Source: Asterias amurensis (lineage: Eukaryota; Echinodermata; Asteroidea; Forcipulatida; Asteriidae). From it: a stretch of DNA of 64,000 nucleotides. Below are positions 1-24,419 of this stretch, in pieces. The position numbers were made by a program, and so were the translations under genes. The stretch is taken from NCBI RefSeq assembly GCF_032118995.1, contig NC_092665.1, forward strand, positions 10,830,512 to 10,894,511, given 5' to 3'. A model generated the notes under the pieces. It was not told where the DNA came from and ran no database searches. It saw nothing but the letters and a program-made list of their open reading frames with translations. Within the stretch, counting starts at the first letter, position 1. Every line of letters starts with the position of its first letter.

Positions 1-257
1 TGCCACTATGCTTGTGCCGATTCATCCATCAATTCAATTAATTTGAAAGTACCACTTTATCTTGGGTTGTAAAGGCCAGGGGGACTAAAGTATTTCAAAC
101 CGTGACGTAGTTAATGTTTGTGTCGTAATTACCGGTTGTTTAATAGGTGGCGTAAGTCACTGTCTGTCATAATGGCCACGCATATCGAAGGACAGCCCTG
201 TTGGTGCATATACACCGATGAAGTCAGGATGTGATGTGATCGTGATGTAAGAATTGT

Positions 258-598
258 CGAATTGTTTCACGACATTGCATACGTGTGCGCACATATTCGC
301 GAATTGTTTCACGACATTGCATACGTGTGCGCACATATATGCGAATTGTTTCACGATATTGCATACGTGTGCGTACATATTCGCGAATTGTTTCACGACA
401 TTGCATACGTGTGCGCACATAATATTCGCGAATTGTTTCACGACATTGCATACGTGTGCGCACATAAATATGCGAATTGTTTCACGACATTGCATACGTC
501 TGCGCACATATTCGCGAATTGTTTCACGACATTGCATACGTGTGCGCACATATATGCGAATTGTTTCACGACATTGCATACGTGTGCGCACACGTTTG
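258..598. repeat. 42-bp minisatellite, about 8 copies
   Basis: The unit begins gaattgtttcacgacattgc and ends with cgtgtgcgcacatattcgc. It recurs every 42 bp with a few substitutions (attcgc/atatgc variants) and small 2-3 bp insertions. Because 42 is divisible by three, long open frames appear on both strands, but these are by-products of the repeat. The unit holds short palindromes (tgtgcgcaca, ttcgcgaa). Confidence 0.95.
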
Positions 599-1026
599 CG
601 ATACGCGATGTCCCTTCGGGGCCACCATAGTTGAGGCATCCAACAGCCAGCTTAATTGTCTAACGATATTGCAGCAACGGCATTCTTTCTCATATGGGGC
701 ATGACTAAACGTACACCAGTCGGTTGACGACGCGACCCGGGCAGCACAACGACTGTGTTGGCCAACTTCTGTCGCCGTCATGTTCGCCACAACTATCATT
801 TTCGTTGACGTTCTAGCGGTTTTTTTTTACTCTTCTTCTGTATTATGTTGGTTCAAAATCATATGGAGATGGTCCTGATTCCACTCTTTGAATTATTTGC
901 GTAAAAGCAGCAAGGAAAAACTCGTCCAAACTGCTGTAAGAAACCGTGACTGAAAGCTTGATCGTTTTTGTTTTGAGTGCGAGTAAGAATAGCCGGGCAC
1001 CCTTATACCGGGCACCCTTTGTGGGG
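599..1026. other. no recognisable feature
   Basis: Single-copy-looking AT-rich DNA between the minisatellite and a SINE. I see no coding exon, promoter or repeat here. Confidence 0.4.
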
Positions 1027-1383
1027 TGTCGTGGCCGAGCGGATAAGAGCATCGAATTCAAGCTCTGATGCTTCTGTTCAGCAGAGTGTGGGTTCGAATC
1101 CCAGTCGTGACACTTGTGTCTCTGAGCAAGACACTTAACTATAATTGCTTCTCTCCACCCAGGGGTAAATGGGTACCTGTGAGGGCAGAGATGGTTCTTG
1201 TGGTTGATTTAGCCGAGTAGCGCATATTAATGTTGCACAGGTTGCATACTCCCTACCAGGGAGCTGAGATGGTTTAAGGAGTGAATTAAGGCCCAGTGAC
1301 CAGGGGTTATAATGTGAAGCGCTTTGGGACGCCCCCCATGGGTGTGAAAAGCGCTATATAAAAACGGGTTATTAATTATTATT
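1027..1383 (+). mobile_element. tRNA-Leu-derived SINE, full length
   Basis: The first ~87 bp resemble a tRNA-Leu(CAA): A box tggccgagcgg, B box gggttcgaatccc, and a terminal stem of gtgtcgt with cgtgacac. A body follows, then a 3' tail with aatgtgaagcgctttggga and aaaagcgctatata, ending in a TTA/ATT-rich tail. This head-body-simple-tail layout is typical of tRNA-derived SINEs. The tail motif recurs alone at 2.5 kb, supporting a dispersed family. Confidence 0.85.
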
Positions 1384-2063
1384 ACCGTAAGCATACGTTT
1401 GCCGATACCTGCGTTTAGTATGAACTACTGCAACACACACGCGAGCATAGATGTGTCTCACACACGCGGTCTCTTTTCACACGTACACTATAGCTTGGTG
1501 CAGTCATTACGTCATAATGTCCCGGATATGGCGGGAACTTCAAACAAAATGGTCGCGCCCAGTCAACGCGGATGGATGAGCGCAAAAGACAATAACTTCG
1601 TATTGGATAACGAAATATGAATAGCCGCCTGTGCATTATAAGCTTTATAACATCTTATTTCAGACTAGGTAACGATTTTAAGGGACTGGAATTGCCCTTT
1701 AAAGGAATGTTAAGAAACAAAATCTATTATAAATTTATATAAAATTAACACGGTCTAATGATGATGATAGTTGAAAACATCCCTTGAAATATTTCTGTCT
1801 GAAATGTCAAATTTGATGAGAAATAAATATTCTAACCTTACTTTTGGAGTTTATCGCCCAGTGAGCGTTTTATTCACTTTGATTTTGGCATTGATGCAAT
1901 GCAAAATTTGTAATATTTTTATCACTATTCTCTCGTGACCCAAATGGCCAATCGACCTCAAACTTCTACAGGTTAGTCAGTTTTATGTATATGGCGGATT
2001 ACATAAAGTGAGTACATTGCCACCAACTGTTTTGTTAGCTAAATCTAATTCTGTAATGTTCCT
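1384..2063. other. no recognisable feature
   Basis: AT-rich intergenic DNA. Short open frames on both strands near 1.4-1.6 kb show no domain or splice support. Confidence 0.35.
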
Positions 2064-2450
2064 TTAAAGACAGTGGCCACTATTGGTAATAACTCAAAAT
2101 CCAGTCTTCTTACTTAGTGTATCTCAACATATGCATAAAATAATAAACCTGTGTAAATTTGAACTCGATTGGTCGTCGGTTTTGCGAGATAACTATGAAA
2201 GAAAAACACCCTTGTCACACGAAGGTGTGTGCTTTCAGATGCTTGATTTCGAGACCTCGAATTTGTAAACTTGAGGTCTCGAAATCAAATTCGTGGAAAA
2301 TTACTTCTTTCTCGAAAACTACTTCACTTCAGAGGGAGCCGTTTCTCAAAATGTTTTATACTACCAACCTCTCCCCATTACTCGTTACCAAGTAAGGTTT
2401 TATGCTAATAATGATTATGAGTAATTACCAATAGTGTCCACTGCCTTTAA
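2064..2450. mobile_element. TTAA miniature element (cagtggacac family)
   Basis: It starts TTAAAGACAGTGGCCACTAT and ends AATAGTGTCCACTGCCTTTAA, so the ends are inverted repeats flanked by TTAA. Inside, a second inverted repeat (gatttcgagacctc / gaggtctcgaaatc) forms a central hairpin. It is one of about a dozen copies in the window and has no coding capacity. Confidence 0.85.
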
Positions 2451-2502
2451 CCAGTGTAAAATGCGGCGACGAACCTCCTACAAAAGAGAACTTGTTGCTA
2501 AT

Positions 2503-2608
2503 GAGTGAGTTAAGGCCCAGTGACCAGGGGTAATAATGTGAAGCGCTTTGGGAAGCCCTCCGGGTATGAAAAGCGCTATATAGAAACGGGTTATTATTAT
2601 TATTATTA
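2503..2608 (+). mobile_element. truncated SINE tail
   Basis: This matches the 3' portion of the 1.03-1.38 kb SINE (aaggcccagtgaccagggg, aatgtgaagcgctttggga, aaaagcgctatata) and ends in (TTA)n. The tRNA-like head is missing: it is a 5'-truncated copy. Confidence 0.8.
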
Positions 2609-2756
2609 AATTATGTACCAGTAAGTTGAAAGGAAGCGCACATCAGTCATTTTGTATGAAGAAATCGGTGCAACTTTTAAAGATGAAATTGTAATTAAAA
2701 GAATAGCTTCAAAAAGAAAGAAAAAAACAATAAACAAATTGCGATAACACGTTAGG

Positions 2757-3472
2757 TTGTCCCGTTATTGATGTCGTCAACAGTCCCCAAATAGTACACG
2801 TGGATGGATAATTTAATATTCTTCCTTAAAATGTTAAAAGCGAGACCGGATCGTAGCTCGTACAGTCAGGATACAGCGATTTCCTCCGGTAGTCTTAAGT
2901 TCTCGCATGCACTGACCCCCAGATTCAGCTTATGCTTTGTTGTTTTGACTTGACTTGACGGTCGGGGCACCATTCCCACAAAACAAGCAGGCATCGTGCA
3001 TCGTGCAGGAAAAACCATGCTGTCTGAATGTGTGTGTTTTTTCTCGTAACGGCAGTCAATCCGCACCACACACAAATTAATTTCATATTATCTGCAAAAT
3101 ATCCATGGGTTTTCGTGCGTGACCTCATTATGAAAAAAATTAATGAGTCAAAAGGGCTTCTACGGTTCTATCATTCATACAAAACGACAGATATGCTCTT
3201 TATTTCAATGTACTCATACATAATTTCTGCCAATATTTTTTAAGAAAAGGGCTATGAAGCCCTTTGGACTAGTTAAATATTCAAACCGAGGTCAAGCATG
3301 AAAAACACACAAAACACTGCAGATAAAACCCGGCATTTAAGCTTACTACCGCACGGGTTGTGAATTGACTGAAATAGGATCCTGACTGGACTAGCTATGA
3401 TCTGGTCTAGATTTAACATTTTCAGGTAGAATATAAAATAATCTGGGGACTGTTGGCGACAAACGGGACAAA
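2757..3472. mobile_element. foldback element, copy 1 (gtcaacagtcccc ends)
   Basis: The left end (cccgttattgatgtcgtcaacagtcccc...gcgagaccggatcgt) is the diverged reverse complement of the right end (gatctggtctag...ggggactgttggcgacaaacggg). Inverted arms are about 100 bp. A second copy lies at 8.09-8.50 kb. Homology between the copies continues another ~230 bp rightward (3473-3705 with 8505-8770), so the repeat unit is larger than the foldback. Confidence 0.7.
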
Positions 3473-3705
3473 CTGCCGTTTTTTTTTATTTCTTTATTTC
3501 TTTTTGAATCCGTTTTAGACGTACAAATTTATCTTTTTTTTAAATTGGAGTTGCGACGATTTGTTTTCATACAAAACGACCAATATGCTGATACTTTTCA
3601 GAAAAGCCTTAAAAGACTAAATTCCAGAAGCCCTTTTGACTAATCAAATATTCATACCGAGGTCACGCACGAAAATCCATAAATATTTTGCAGATAAAGG
3701 GAAAG

Positions 3706-4204
3706 GATTTTGTATAATCAGGATGAAATGACAAGAACGCGATGATGTGAAGCGTAAATCATTACGGGGTGCTGTCCAGGGCCAGCGCTTGGACAGGACA
3801 ATTATTGGCAAAATTAAGTGCTACAAATTCTATTGAAAAAGGCCAGCTTTTTTTATGTATTATCACATGATGTATAAAATAGCAAATAATATGTGAACAT
3901 TTTGACTCAGATGGTCATCGAAGGTGCACAAGAATGTAAACAGAAAAAAAACGTGTTTGCTTTCAGAAGCCTTAACAAGTATATGGTTACTTTACTAACA
4001 AGTACCGTCTTTCTTAAAAACTACATTCCTCGAGATTTTTGTGTAAATACTAATAATTTCTTTTGCCTTTGAACTGAGATTGTCTTATTTGCTTTTGAAC
4101 GTTGTTGATGGGAGACGATGGGGTCGCCAGTTGGATAATATAGAAAACTACATTCTGGGTGCCTGCCGTTCTGGTACATTATTCTACATTTCAGACGTTT
4201 TTTT
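3706..4204. other. no recognisable feature
   Basis: AT-rich DNA with short homopolymers between two mobile elements. No gene signal seen. Confidence 0.35.
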
Positions 4205-5001
4205 TTAAAGTCACCTGGAAGTGGTATTTTTTTTAAATAAAGCTTTTGTCACTAAAATATGTGTTTTTACGAGAGGAATGTAAATAAAAAACTAACTAAG
4301 GTTTAAAAATATTAGTTTTGATTGTATTTACAAATTTACGAGTAGGCCCCGACCCGAGAGGGCGCTGTTCGTGACGTAATTCAAGGCGCGATATTTGAAG
4401 AGAAAATTTGTAGTCAGGCCCCCGTACATTACGTCTTTCAGATACCTTCTTCGATTTCCCACTAGCTGGAAAAATTGTTGGGACGGCGTCGTGTTTAAGA
4501 ATGGCTCTTCTCGTCATGTCAAATGAGTGGTGTGTCCCGGCACGACGGCTCGAAGTGTTCGCTGCAGAGCGCTGAAAAAGACGTCGGACCGGACCACTTT
4601 GCTCTAGTTAATCTGACTTTCGCAGCCCACAACCGCCTATACTTGGGATCTGCAGGAAATAGATGAAGACTGACCCCATCTTTAGTTGTTTTGCTGCATC
4701 CAGCAGCAATACACCTGGTCGGCATTGCCGGAAAAATGCCAGAAAAAAAACCGCAGCGTACAAACTCACGTCTTAGAATTACATGTACTTTTGCACGTGT
4801 GTTTATCTACGCATCGAGGCAAAGTCTTCCTTTTCCTACGTCACAAAAGGGGTAGGCGGAGTCAACCCCCCAAGCACTTAACTAATTTTTTTAACATATA
4901 AATCGTGACAAACAATTACTCAAAAAATTGTTTTATTGTTAATAAAGATATACTCTTATGTTTAAAAGAAGAAATAAAATCCTATTTCCAAGTGCCTTTA
5001 A
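4205..5001 (-). mobile_element. Kolobok-like TTAA element with THAP remnant, copy A
   Basis: TTAAAGTCACCTGGAAGTGG begins the element and a diverged inverse (tatttccaagtgcctttaa) ends it. TTAA sits at both edges, as expected for a TTAA target duplication. The minus strand encodes an N-terminal THAP zinc finger (separate entry) followed, in another frame, by a segment with a DAVPTIF motif that follows the zinc finger in many THAP proteins. Kolobok transposons are known for TTAA duplications and THAP-containing transposases. At ~800 bp this copy is a non-autonomous or decayed derivative. Confidence 0.7.
4296..4725 (-). pseudogene. THAP-domain ORF remnant inside copy A
   Basis: Reading from 4725 downward, the frame opens MPTRCIAAGCSK and has the C-x4-C zinc-binding start of a THAP domain, a central LHLFP block and WAAKVR, then the second half C-S-E-H-F (CSEHFEP). 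It stops at 4519 after 68 codons. The next segment (4517-4296, starting MTRRAILKHDAVPTIF) lies in a different frame, so the ORF is interrupted by a stop or frameshift. THAP domains bind DNA; here it would have guided a transposase to its ends. No catalytic region follows. Decayed fragments of the same coding region are in the elements at 41-42 kb and 51-52.5 kb. Confidence 0.75.
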
Positions 5002-6041
5002 ATAACTGAATCGAATCAGTTTTACTGACTTTTGTTGACAAAATTGTATTAGAATGAGGCGGCTCTAGCTCTTTAGACCAACCCCGTGCACCGCCCAAAT
5101 ATCCCTACCCGATGCGACCATGCCCTTCAAGCTGTTCAAGCTTGGCAATATCTATTCAAACAGTCCAAAGGTTTAATGAACCAAAGGCTAAATTCTTTTT
5201 TAAAACAATGACGCAAATTTATTGAAATAATGCACGGGAGCCTCCTTGAGTTTGGCAAAAGCAAACAATTTTATCAGTGCATTTTCCTGTTTTTACTTAC
5301 AATAACAAATGTTATCTCTTGGGAACACGTACACCGAACGCATTTGTCATTGTTTGTTCGTCCAGTTGTGTTATCACATGAACTTGATATCAACACTGCA
5401 TAACTAAAGTTTGTTTGCCTGTGTATCTCTTTACACAAAATATCGGAAAATAAGAGTTTGTGTTGAGCCCAAACTCGTTAAAACATTTCTCTCTAAACCA
5501 GGACATACAAAGGACTTAAAGTCACTACATTGTGTGGACCTCTTCCGTTCTCAGGTTCACACTTCGCAAGACGCGTTCACCACACACACCAAAATGTGTA
5601 CACGCCTGCAGCCGTGGACTTCCGATTTTCCCTCTTTTGTTTATTTTCTAACTTTTTGCAACAGCTCCCATTGGTTTGGTACACGTTTTTGAACTGTGGA
5701 CCGTAGATCCTACTGTCATCTTGCTTGAATGTGTAAACATACTCACACCACACACACACGAGCAAACAAACAAAACGGTTATTGTATTTTATTCGTTTAA
5801 AACATTTTCGTATCGGGGATAAAAATGATAATTAAACAAGTATACAGTACTCTACTCAAATCCTTGTACCAAATAGTGTAGTTTTCATAGTATTATCAAA
5901 CTGTGTTTATTTTATTTCCCTTAACAAACAATAAATAATACTCAATATCGACTTCAAGTTTACTCCAACCTCGTTCCCAGTGCTGTACAATCTCACCGCG
6001 CAATTGTTTTCTTTCCCACAATGCTTTGCTTGGACGTTTTA
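5002..6041. other. intergenic DNA with a duplicated block
   Basis: About 5290-5460 (ttatctcttgggaacacg..., ...ctctttacacaaaatat) resembles 37245-37410 (ttatcacctgggaacatg..., ...ctctttgtataaaatat), a diverged duplicate 32 kb away. The rest shows no gene or named repeat. Confidence 0.45.
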
Positions 6042-6216
6042 ATAGACCTTATGCATTGACGTCATCCAGCGGCCCTCTGAGTGGAAAAACGGTGACGAAA
6101 CAATCGAAACGCACAGATTTGTACGCGCGGCGCACAGGATTGGCCAATGAACAACTTCCTTTTGACCTCTAGGTGAGGGAGCCCTACTAAAATGACGTCA
6201 TGTGCATAATGTCTAT
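6042..6216. mobile_element. short inverted-repeat element
   Basis: The left end aatagaccttatgcattgacgtcat is matched by the right end atgacgtcatgtgcataatgtctat in inverse orientation. The ~175-bp interior has no coding capacity. A MITE-like element is the simplest reading. Confidence 0.6.
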
Positions 6217-6366
6217 GGGTAGAGGTTGATAGTATAAAACATACGATACACATTACAATACAATAATCTTTATTAGATCCCAAAAAGGGTAATTCAAATA
6301 CTCGCATACAGTAAAAACTTTGACACATTAAAAACATTAAAAAAGAGACAATGGCTATTTACAAGA

Positions 6367-6517
6367 GACCCTTCCCATGAAATATGTAAATTGCACATAG
6401 CGCGTGCGCACTAACGTTTTGGTTGGCAAAATGAGAGGACATCGCGCTTGTTTGTACACGACTAATGGCTGCGTGACGCAGACGCGATCGTGCGTCTGCT
6501 CAGTAATGGGAAGGGTC
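6367..6517. mobile_element. short inverted-repeat element
   Basis: It is bounded by gacccttcccat and atgggaagggtc. A strong internal palindrome (gcagacgcgatcgtgcgtctgc) lies near the right end. It has no coding capacity and resembles a small MITE. Confidence 0.5.
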
Positions 6518-7265
6518 CATTATCACTGTGGTCGATCCATAGAGCAATATATATAGCTCTATGGGTCGATCCAATCTGTATTACAGACTGCGCAGAACGC
6601 GCTGTCAAAATACGCACCAATTCATAGAGCAACTTGCCCCTCTCATTGGTTTTCGATCTTGTGATACGTCAAACTATATGTAGTTGAGGGTGACAACATA
6701 AAAAACCAGTGCTTCTCTACCGGGGTTTAGTGACGAGAGGTATCGACACTGCGCGCTACCCATGGTAGCGAAACAGTGTCAGCTCTAACGTAATCCTAGT
6801 CTTGGCCCAAAATATCACTGATCTATAAGGCTTGGTATAATATTATTGCGTTCTTTTGTAAATCGATACAGCGCGTCCTCTTGCGGCTTGATTCACAACT
6901 TGACTGTGTGCGGAATGGTATACGCCGAGGCTAAATCTGTGAGTTTACACACAGATGCTTCTGCAGGGTAGGGAACTTTCCGCCAATCAAAAGCGAAGGT
7001 GAACCCTTACCATAAACCACGCCGGAACCTTATATACACAAGGGTCGAGTTGACTATGATGCACCATGTCTGACCGTTATCAAGAAGCCAATTCAACAAA
7101 CTTTTGTTGTTTTATAATTTTGTTCAACCCAGATAAAGTTCTCCCACTCTAAGATAACATGATTGTGCCACATTGTAAGATAACAAGTATCATTTTAGTA
7201 AAGTAATTTATAAGGTTTTGCTGGAGATAACATAACAGTAAGGGTTAGGCCTACTGCCTACGAAA
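6518..7265. other. SP1 5' flank, no further feature identified
   Basis: Intergenic DNA upstream of the SP1 promoter. It contains scattered palindromic bits (gcgctacccatggtagcg near 6751) but no gene or repeat I can name. Confidence 0.35.
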
Positions 7266-7361
7266 GACGTCATGGCATATTGAACATCTAGTCTATATAA
7301 GTTACCTGACGGTTTGCAGTCTTTACACTTCAGCCGAACTGAATGATCGACCACCTTGCAA
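7266..7361 (+). promoter_or_regulatory. SP1 core promoter and 5' UTR
   Basis: A cAMP-response-like gacgtcat (7266-7273), a TATA box (tatataag, 7294-7301) and, 27 bp on, a conserved cttcagccgaactgaatgat block (7328 on) containing the palindrome TTCAG-CCGAA-CTGAA. The same TATA, spacing and block precede SP2 and SP4, so this is likely the shared transcription start region. The start codon follows at 7370. Confidence 0.8.
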
Positions 7362-7369
7362 CCGTCATT

Positions 7370-19712
<12,343 letters not shown>

Positions 19713-20554
19713 AACTTAGCTCACATTTATCGACTGATTATTTCTGGTGAATTATGTTTTAAGCTTTAAAACCTCCTGGGCACAATTTATCCGCATCCCG
19801 GGTCCCATAAATTGTGCCCTTTCTTGCTTTTAGAATGATGCAGAAAGTGGTTATAAATAATGGGACCTTTAACTCGGATCCTGAGTCAGTTTGACCCATT
19901 TCGTTTTAAAACAGATTCCGTGTCAAACTTTCCAAGAAACGGGTCAGGCACCACGGGACTTAGATCAGTTTTAAGATGGGAGCTTTTAGTTTAGAGTGTT
20001 ACTGGATTTTGATCGAGTTTATTAAAACAATAATAACAGGGAGACCGAATGTTGTGGAAGATGTTTAATTAACAATCACAATCACAATCACAATCACAGA
20101 AAGTCGTTTGGGAAAACGGCAGGCGATTGCAGATAACTGTACATTTAGGGAAGTCAAGAAAAGTTGCATGATTTCTGCAATATGAAACCAAAAAAGCAGT
20201 ATTTTAGGCAAACAACACAAAATAAGTTTCATACTTTGAACAATGTGATGAACGAGTACAAATAAAATAAAAAATTGATTTTCTACAACCAGAAAAGATT
20301 AACGAGCTAACAAACAAGACAAACAACACCAGCTGTGTAGTCTGCCACGTGCAGCCTCCCGAAATTAAATGTTACTCAACCACAAGTCAATTATCCACGT
20401 CTCCCTAATAAGTAACTTTTGAATTAAGCTGACATAGCCTACTTAGGTATTCTGAACAATAAAACCAGATGACGTGTGCAATAAAAATAACTGTTGTGTT
20501 ACCGTGTTTGAATTTTTATTTGATTGATATTGTTTTCAAAAGTTTATATTCATG
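19713..20554. other. SP1 3' UTR and flank
   Basis: After the SP1 stop codon there is AT-rich DNA with candidate polyadenylation signals AATAAA at 20458 and 20480. A short caatca tandem (20072-20098) is present. No other gene seen. Confidence 0.45.
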
Positions 20555-20924
20555 ATAATAAAGGCAATAATGATAATGTGGCTTCTTATATAGCGTACAT
20601 GTCCGTCACACAGTGACGCTCCTGGGGCTGTATACGTACATTATTTTCTGACAGATGTGGGACTACATTTTTGAATTATGAGACTTAATTCTGATAGCAC
20701 AATGTAACTCTTTACAAGATGCTGTGGCGCATTTTGCTGCCGATCGGACCAGGAACACTGGGGCGAACCCCTTCTCGTGTCGATAAGTGCACTGTTTTGT
20801 TTACATGCGTTACATCACACATGGGACCAACGACTTAACGCCCCATCCGAAGGACGAAGCAATGGTTTAGTGTCTTGCTTAAGGACACAAGTGTCACGGC
20901 TGGGGATTTGAACCCACACATTGT
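20555..20924 (-). mobile_element. tRNA-derived SINE, reverse orientation
   Basis: The right end (gtgtcacggctggggatttgaaccca) is the reverse of a tRNA-like B-box region, and gacgaagcaatggtttagtgtcttgcttaagg repeats the body seen at 18.55 kb. The left end is a TAA/AAT-rich tail (ataataaaggcaataatgataatg). The A-box part of the head is missing. Confidence 0.65.
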
Positions 20925-21123
20925 ATGGTGTTAAGATCATTTGGGCGACTGTCGTTAAAGACGAACCAGTGATAGACATTCGTTGGGCGAAGCCTTCACA
21001 ATAGATGATTTAATGCCCTCTAAATAACTACTCAGATTGTTGTTCATGAAAACTGCACAGTTTGCTGCCCTCGAATGGCAGTCTTCCTCGGCATAGGAAT
21101 CAACAATTGGTGTTGAAATAACG

Positions 21124-21622
21124 CCGGTGTGGCGGTTTCAACTTTCCGCTGTGTTCAGTTTTCCGAATGACCAAATACGGTAGCATTACGTCATGCGATG
21201 CCTGCGCACAGCAAGCGAAAGTAGTCCATTTTTAGAGCCGTATTGAGTCGTCCGTTACCCTCCGATAGCTGTCATGGCGGCGTCCACGAGCCGAGTACAA
21301 CTAGCGGCAAACGCGTGGATCGTATGAGTTGTTTTTTATGTAAGCGGAGTGTGACCTGCCTAAAGTTGTACCCATGAATACATGTAAAGATGGGGCAAGA
21401 GATTATGTGACTATACACAGAAAAGAATCGTAATAATAAACAATTTGGGGTCACTGCTGAGAGAACTACAGTACTCGCCAGGGTACTCGCGGCGGTATCT
21501 GACAGGTCACCCGGAAAACTGAACACGCCGGAAAGCTAAAACCGTTCGAACAACGTGATGATATGTCCGACTACGTCACCCGGAAAACTGAACACGGCGG
21601 AAGACTGAAACCGCCACACCGG
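21124..21622. mobile_element. CCGGTGTGGCGG inverted-repeat element, copy 1
   Basis: It starts ccggtgtggcggtttcaact and ends with the inverse (actgaaaccgccacaccgg). The ends extend ~40 bp as inverted repeats around gtgttcagttttccg. About 500 bp; no coding capacity. Copies 2 and 3 are at 25.0 and 44.3 kb. Confidence 0.85.
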
Positions 21623-21701
21623 GCACAAACATTTGGAAGGAAGTTGGTTGTTACTCCGAAAAAGACCATAACAACATTATAGAGGACCAGATTTAGACTA
21701 T

Positions 21702-23030
21702 TGAGTCACACTAATTGCAAAAGTTTGTTTTATTGCTGATTCTTGTTTATTGGGTGGTTATTGATGACATATCCAAAATCGGACAAGAGTTTCAAGCCAG
21801 AAGTGACCTAATTTGCATATTTAAATTAGGTGGTAATTAGCAATCTTTAAAGTCAATTATCTCTAAAACTACTCATTTTATGGACAAGGTTTGTGTTAGA
21901 GGTGAACAGAAACTTGACCCAGAGATTCTAAAAAACATATTTGTTTACTCGATTGACCCTTTCCAAATAACTTGTCAAAGGTCAAGGGGTCAAACATGCG
22001 TTTAATTGGTTTTCTCCACTCAGGCATTGCATCAGGTGTGTCTATCGTCTATGAACTGTGGCTGCTTTCTTCAACGTTTGCCATGGACACAGGGACAACA
22101 GTACCGACGGAGAGCTATAACATACATCGATCAGCATAATGAAACTATATCAGGCCACCCCTATTGCAGTTTTTAAGAACACCTAAAAGAAACCGCAATG
22201 ACGTAGTCAATCTTCAGCCAAGTCAGAATAAACCTTGATTTGCGGCCACTCAACAAGGTTGCAAAAGTCTCAAAGTGTCACACAATCAAATAACTACACA
22301 CAACATTTGATGGTTCAAGAACCCACTTCTACACCGGGTTAACTTGCAGACCTAAGTGTGCAATGACAAAAAACAAAGCAAACCTGATGATTGGGGGGGG
22401 GGGGTGAGATCTGCTACCAGAGAAAAGGACAACAATCCAGCTCTGGTCGATTTTTGAAACACATGAAGTTGACATCTTAATAACAATAAGACTTGTAATG
22501 CGCATGTATCCACCCTGCTGGGTGTTCAAGGCAAAGTAAAAATATATTTAAAAAAACACCTTTACCTTTGACCTTGCTGGTTAGAGAGGTCATTTGAGTG
22601 AATGTTATGTCATTGAATTTCATTGATGGAGGTCAATTGGTACATGGGGATTCATTGAACCCGAAGAATTCATTCATGGTATTTATTACACTGTCATGAT
22701 ATGCCATGTAAATGCACTTGAGTGTAGAAAACTGTGTTTAACCCCTTGACCTTTGACCTAGTTATTTGGGAAGGGTCAATCGAGTCTAAAAATATGTTTT
22801 TCAGACTATCAAGATCAGGTTTCTATTCACCTCTAACACAAACCTTGTCCATAAAATGAACAGTTTTAGAGATAACTGACCTTAAAGATTGCTAATTACC
22901 ACCTAATTTAAATATGCAAATTAGGTCACCTCTGGCTTGAAACTCTTGTCCGATTTCGGATATGTCACCATCAACCAACCAATAAACAAGATTCAACAAT
23001 AAAACAAACTTTCGCAATTTGTGTGACTCA
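21702..23030. mobile_element. DNA element with ~295-bp terminal inverted repeats
   Basis: The left arm 21702-21995 (tgagtcacactaattgc ... gtcaaggggtcaaac) and right arm ~22736-23030 (gtttaaccccttgac ... gcaatttgtgtgactca) are reverse complements with only scattered differences. They enclose ~740 bp without a recognisable transposase. It is a non-autonomous element with long inverted repeats. Confidence 0.85.
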
Positions 23031-23364
23031 ACATGAAAAAAATGTCGGATTAGAAGATATGAATTGATGTATAGGTAACCTGAAAGTAATGCATTTGACA
23101 AACCTTAGGTTTCCCGATAAGGACAATGTTCTTCATGCTAAGATTTGAAAAAGCTGCAATAAGAAAGACAATTTATCTCCTTGCATTCCCCTAGAACAAA
23201 ATGCCTGGAAATACGATCCACTTGTTAGTCCACAGGGCGCTGTACAATGTGAAGACGTCATCATACGGCATTGAATGTTGCACAAGAAAGGATATTCAAC
23301 AGACCATTATACGAATAGAGGCGGGAGGAACCCATTGACTTGGCTATTCTATTATTTTATCTTA

Positions 23365-24190
23365 AATGTCTCCCCTGTCTTTATCCGCAAAAATAACGAC
23401 AGGTTCCTGCTGCCAGATCCAGTGATTCCATTGGGTACAGTGACATGAAAATTCCATATGCCCAAACAGTACACTGCTGTCACGATAATAATACTACTAA
23501 TAGTAATAAGACTTGTAACGAATGAGGTCAAAGGTGAAAGTACATGGAGGCAGCTGGCGTAATTCACATGTTAATATTAAAGAGTGGAACCGCAGGCATC
23601 ATGTCCATCATGGACAATGGGATCTTTAAAGGAGCAACTACACCCCACCTCAAAAGCAACTTAAAACTGTGACACAAACAAAAGTAACAGAAACCTAATT
23701 AAGAATGTGCAAGAGGACGAACACGATATTGAGAGTGCCCCCACGCGGTAAAATATACGTCGGATTGACAGATTGCGCACTGACAAATCTATAAAACATG
23801 TAGCCTGAACGTCTGACGTCGTTCTTCGAGGCTCGTGACTAACGCCAGAGACTGGCAAAAAAACCGGCGTGAGGTTTGACCTTTGACCTCTCATAGAGAT
23901 ACGCACAAATTCTACACCAACATTACCAAACAAGTACCGTATCCACCAAGCATTTACTGTATGCATACCACCACACAAGGGGACACACACGTGCGGACGA
24001 CCGAAAGTAAGCTTTCCATATCTGTATTTTGATTGGCCAACCGAGGTGACCTCAGACAATCAAAACAAACACATGTACGGTAGCTTTTAGTCAATGCATT
24101 TATCCAATGGTATCATTATACCCAATGGAATCACTGGATATTAATAGCTGTTACCTGTCTTTATCCGTAAAGACAGTGGCCTAGTCTATA
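23365..24190. mobile_element. inverted-repeat element R (gtctttatcc / gatccagtgattcc ends), copy 1
   Basis: The left end (cctgtctttatccgc...agatccagtgattccattgggta) is mirrored at the right (tacccaatggaatcactggatat...acctgtctttatccgtaaagaca). The interior carries gcctgaacgtctgacgtc and ggctcgtgactaacgc, which recur in copies at 28.8 and 44.2 kb. This copy lacks the insertions seen at 44.3-45.3 kb and serves as an empty-site reference. Confidence 0.7.
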
Positions 24191-24419
24191 AAACATGCAA
24201 ATTAAAATTGTACAACGCCCTCTTGTGGTTAATTGTTTCCCTCTAGGCCGACACGAGTGCATCCGACGTTGTAATTTATAGGCATTTCCTGTCACAAATT
24301 ATTATGATTTCAACCTTATCCGACGTGTTCCAGTCAGTATACAGGTATAATTCTTGGGGCAGAATATGAGCCAGTCAGTGTGAGCCACGAAAGCAATCGA
24401 AAATGGTAAGCTAACAGCA

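Noticed and set aside
258-598. CRISPR-like array
   Set aside because: Units are contiguous with no unique spacers, and the DNA is eukaryotic.
157-704. Several overlapping long open frames on both strands
   Set aside because: They are the 42-bp minisatellite read in different frames; no start context, splice sites or domain.
1027-1113. tRNA-Leu gene
   Set aside because: Continues into a SINE body and tail, and related heads and tails occur elsewhere in the window; a tRNA-derived SINE head.
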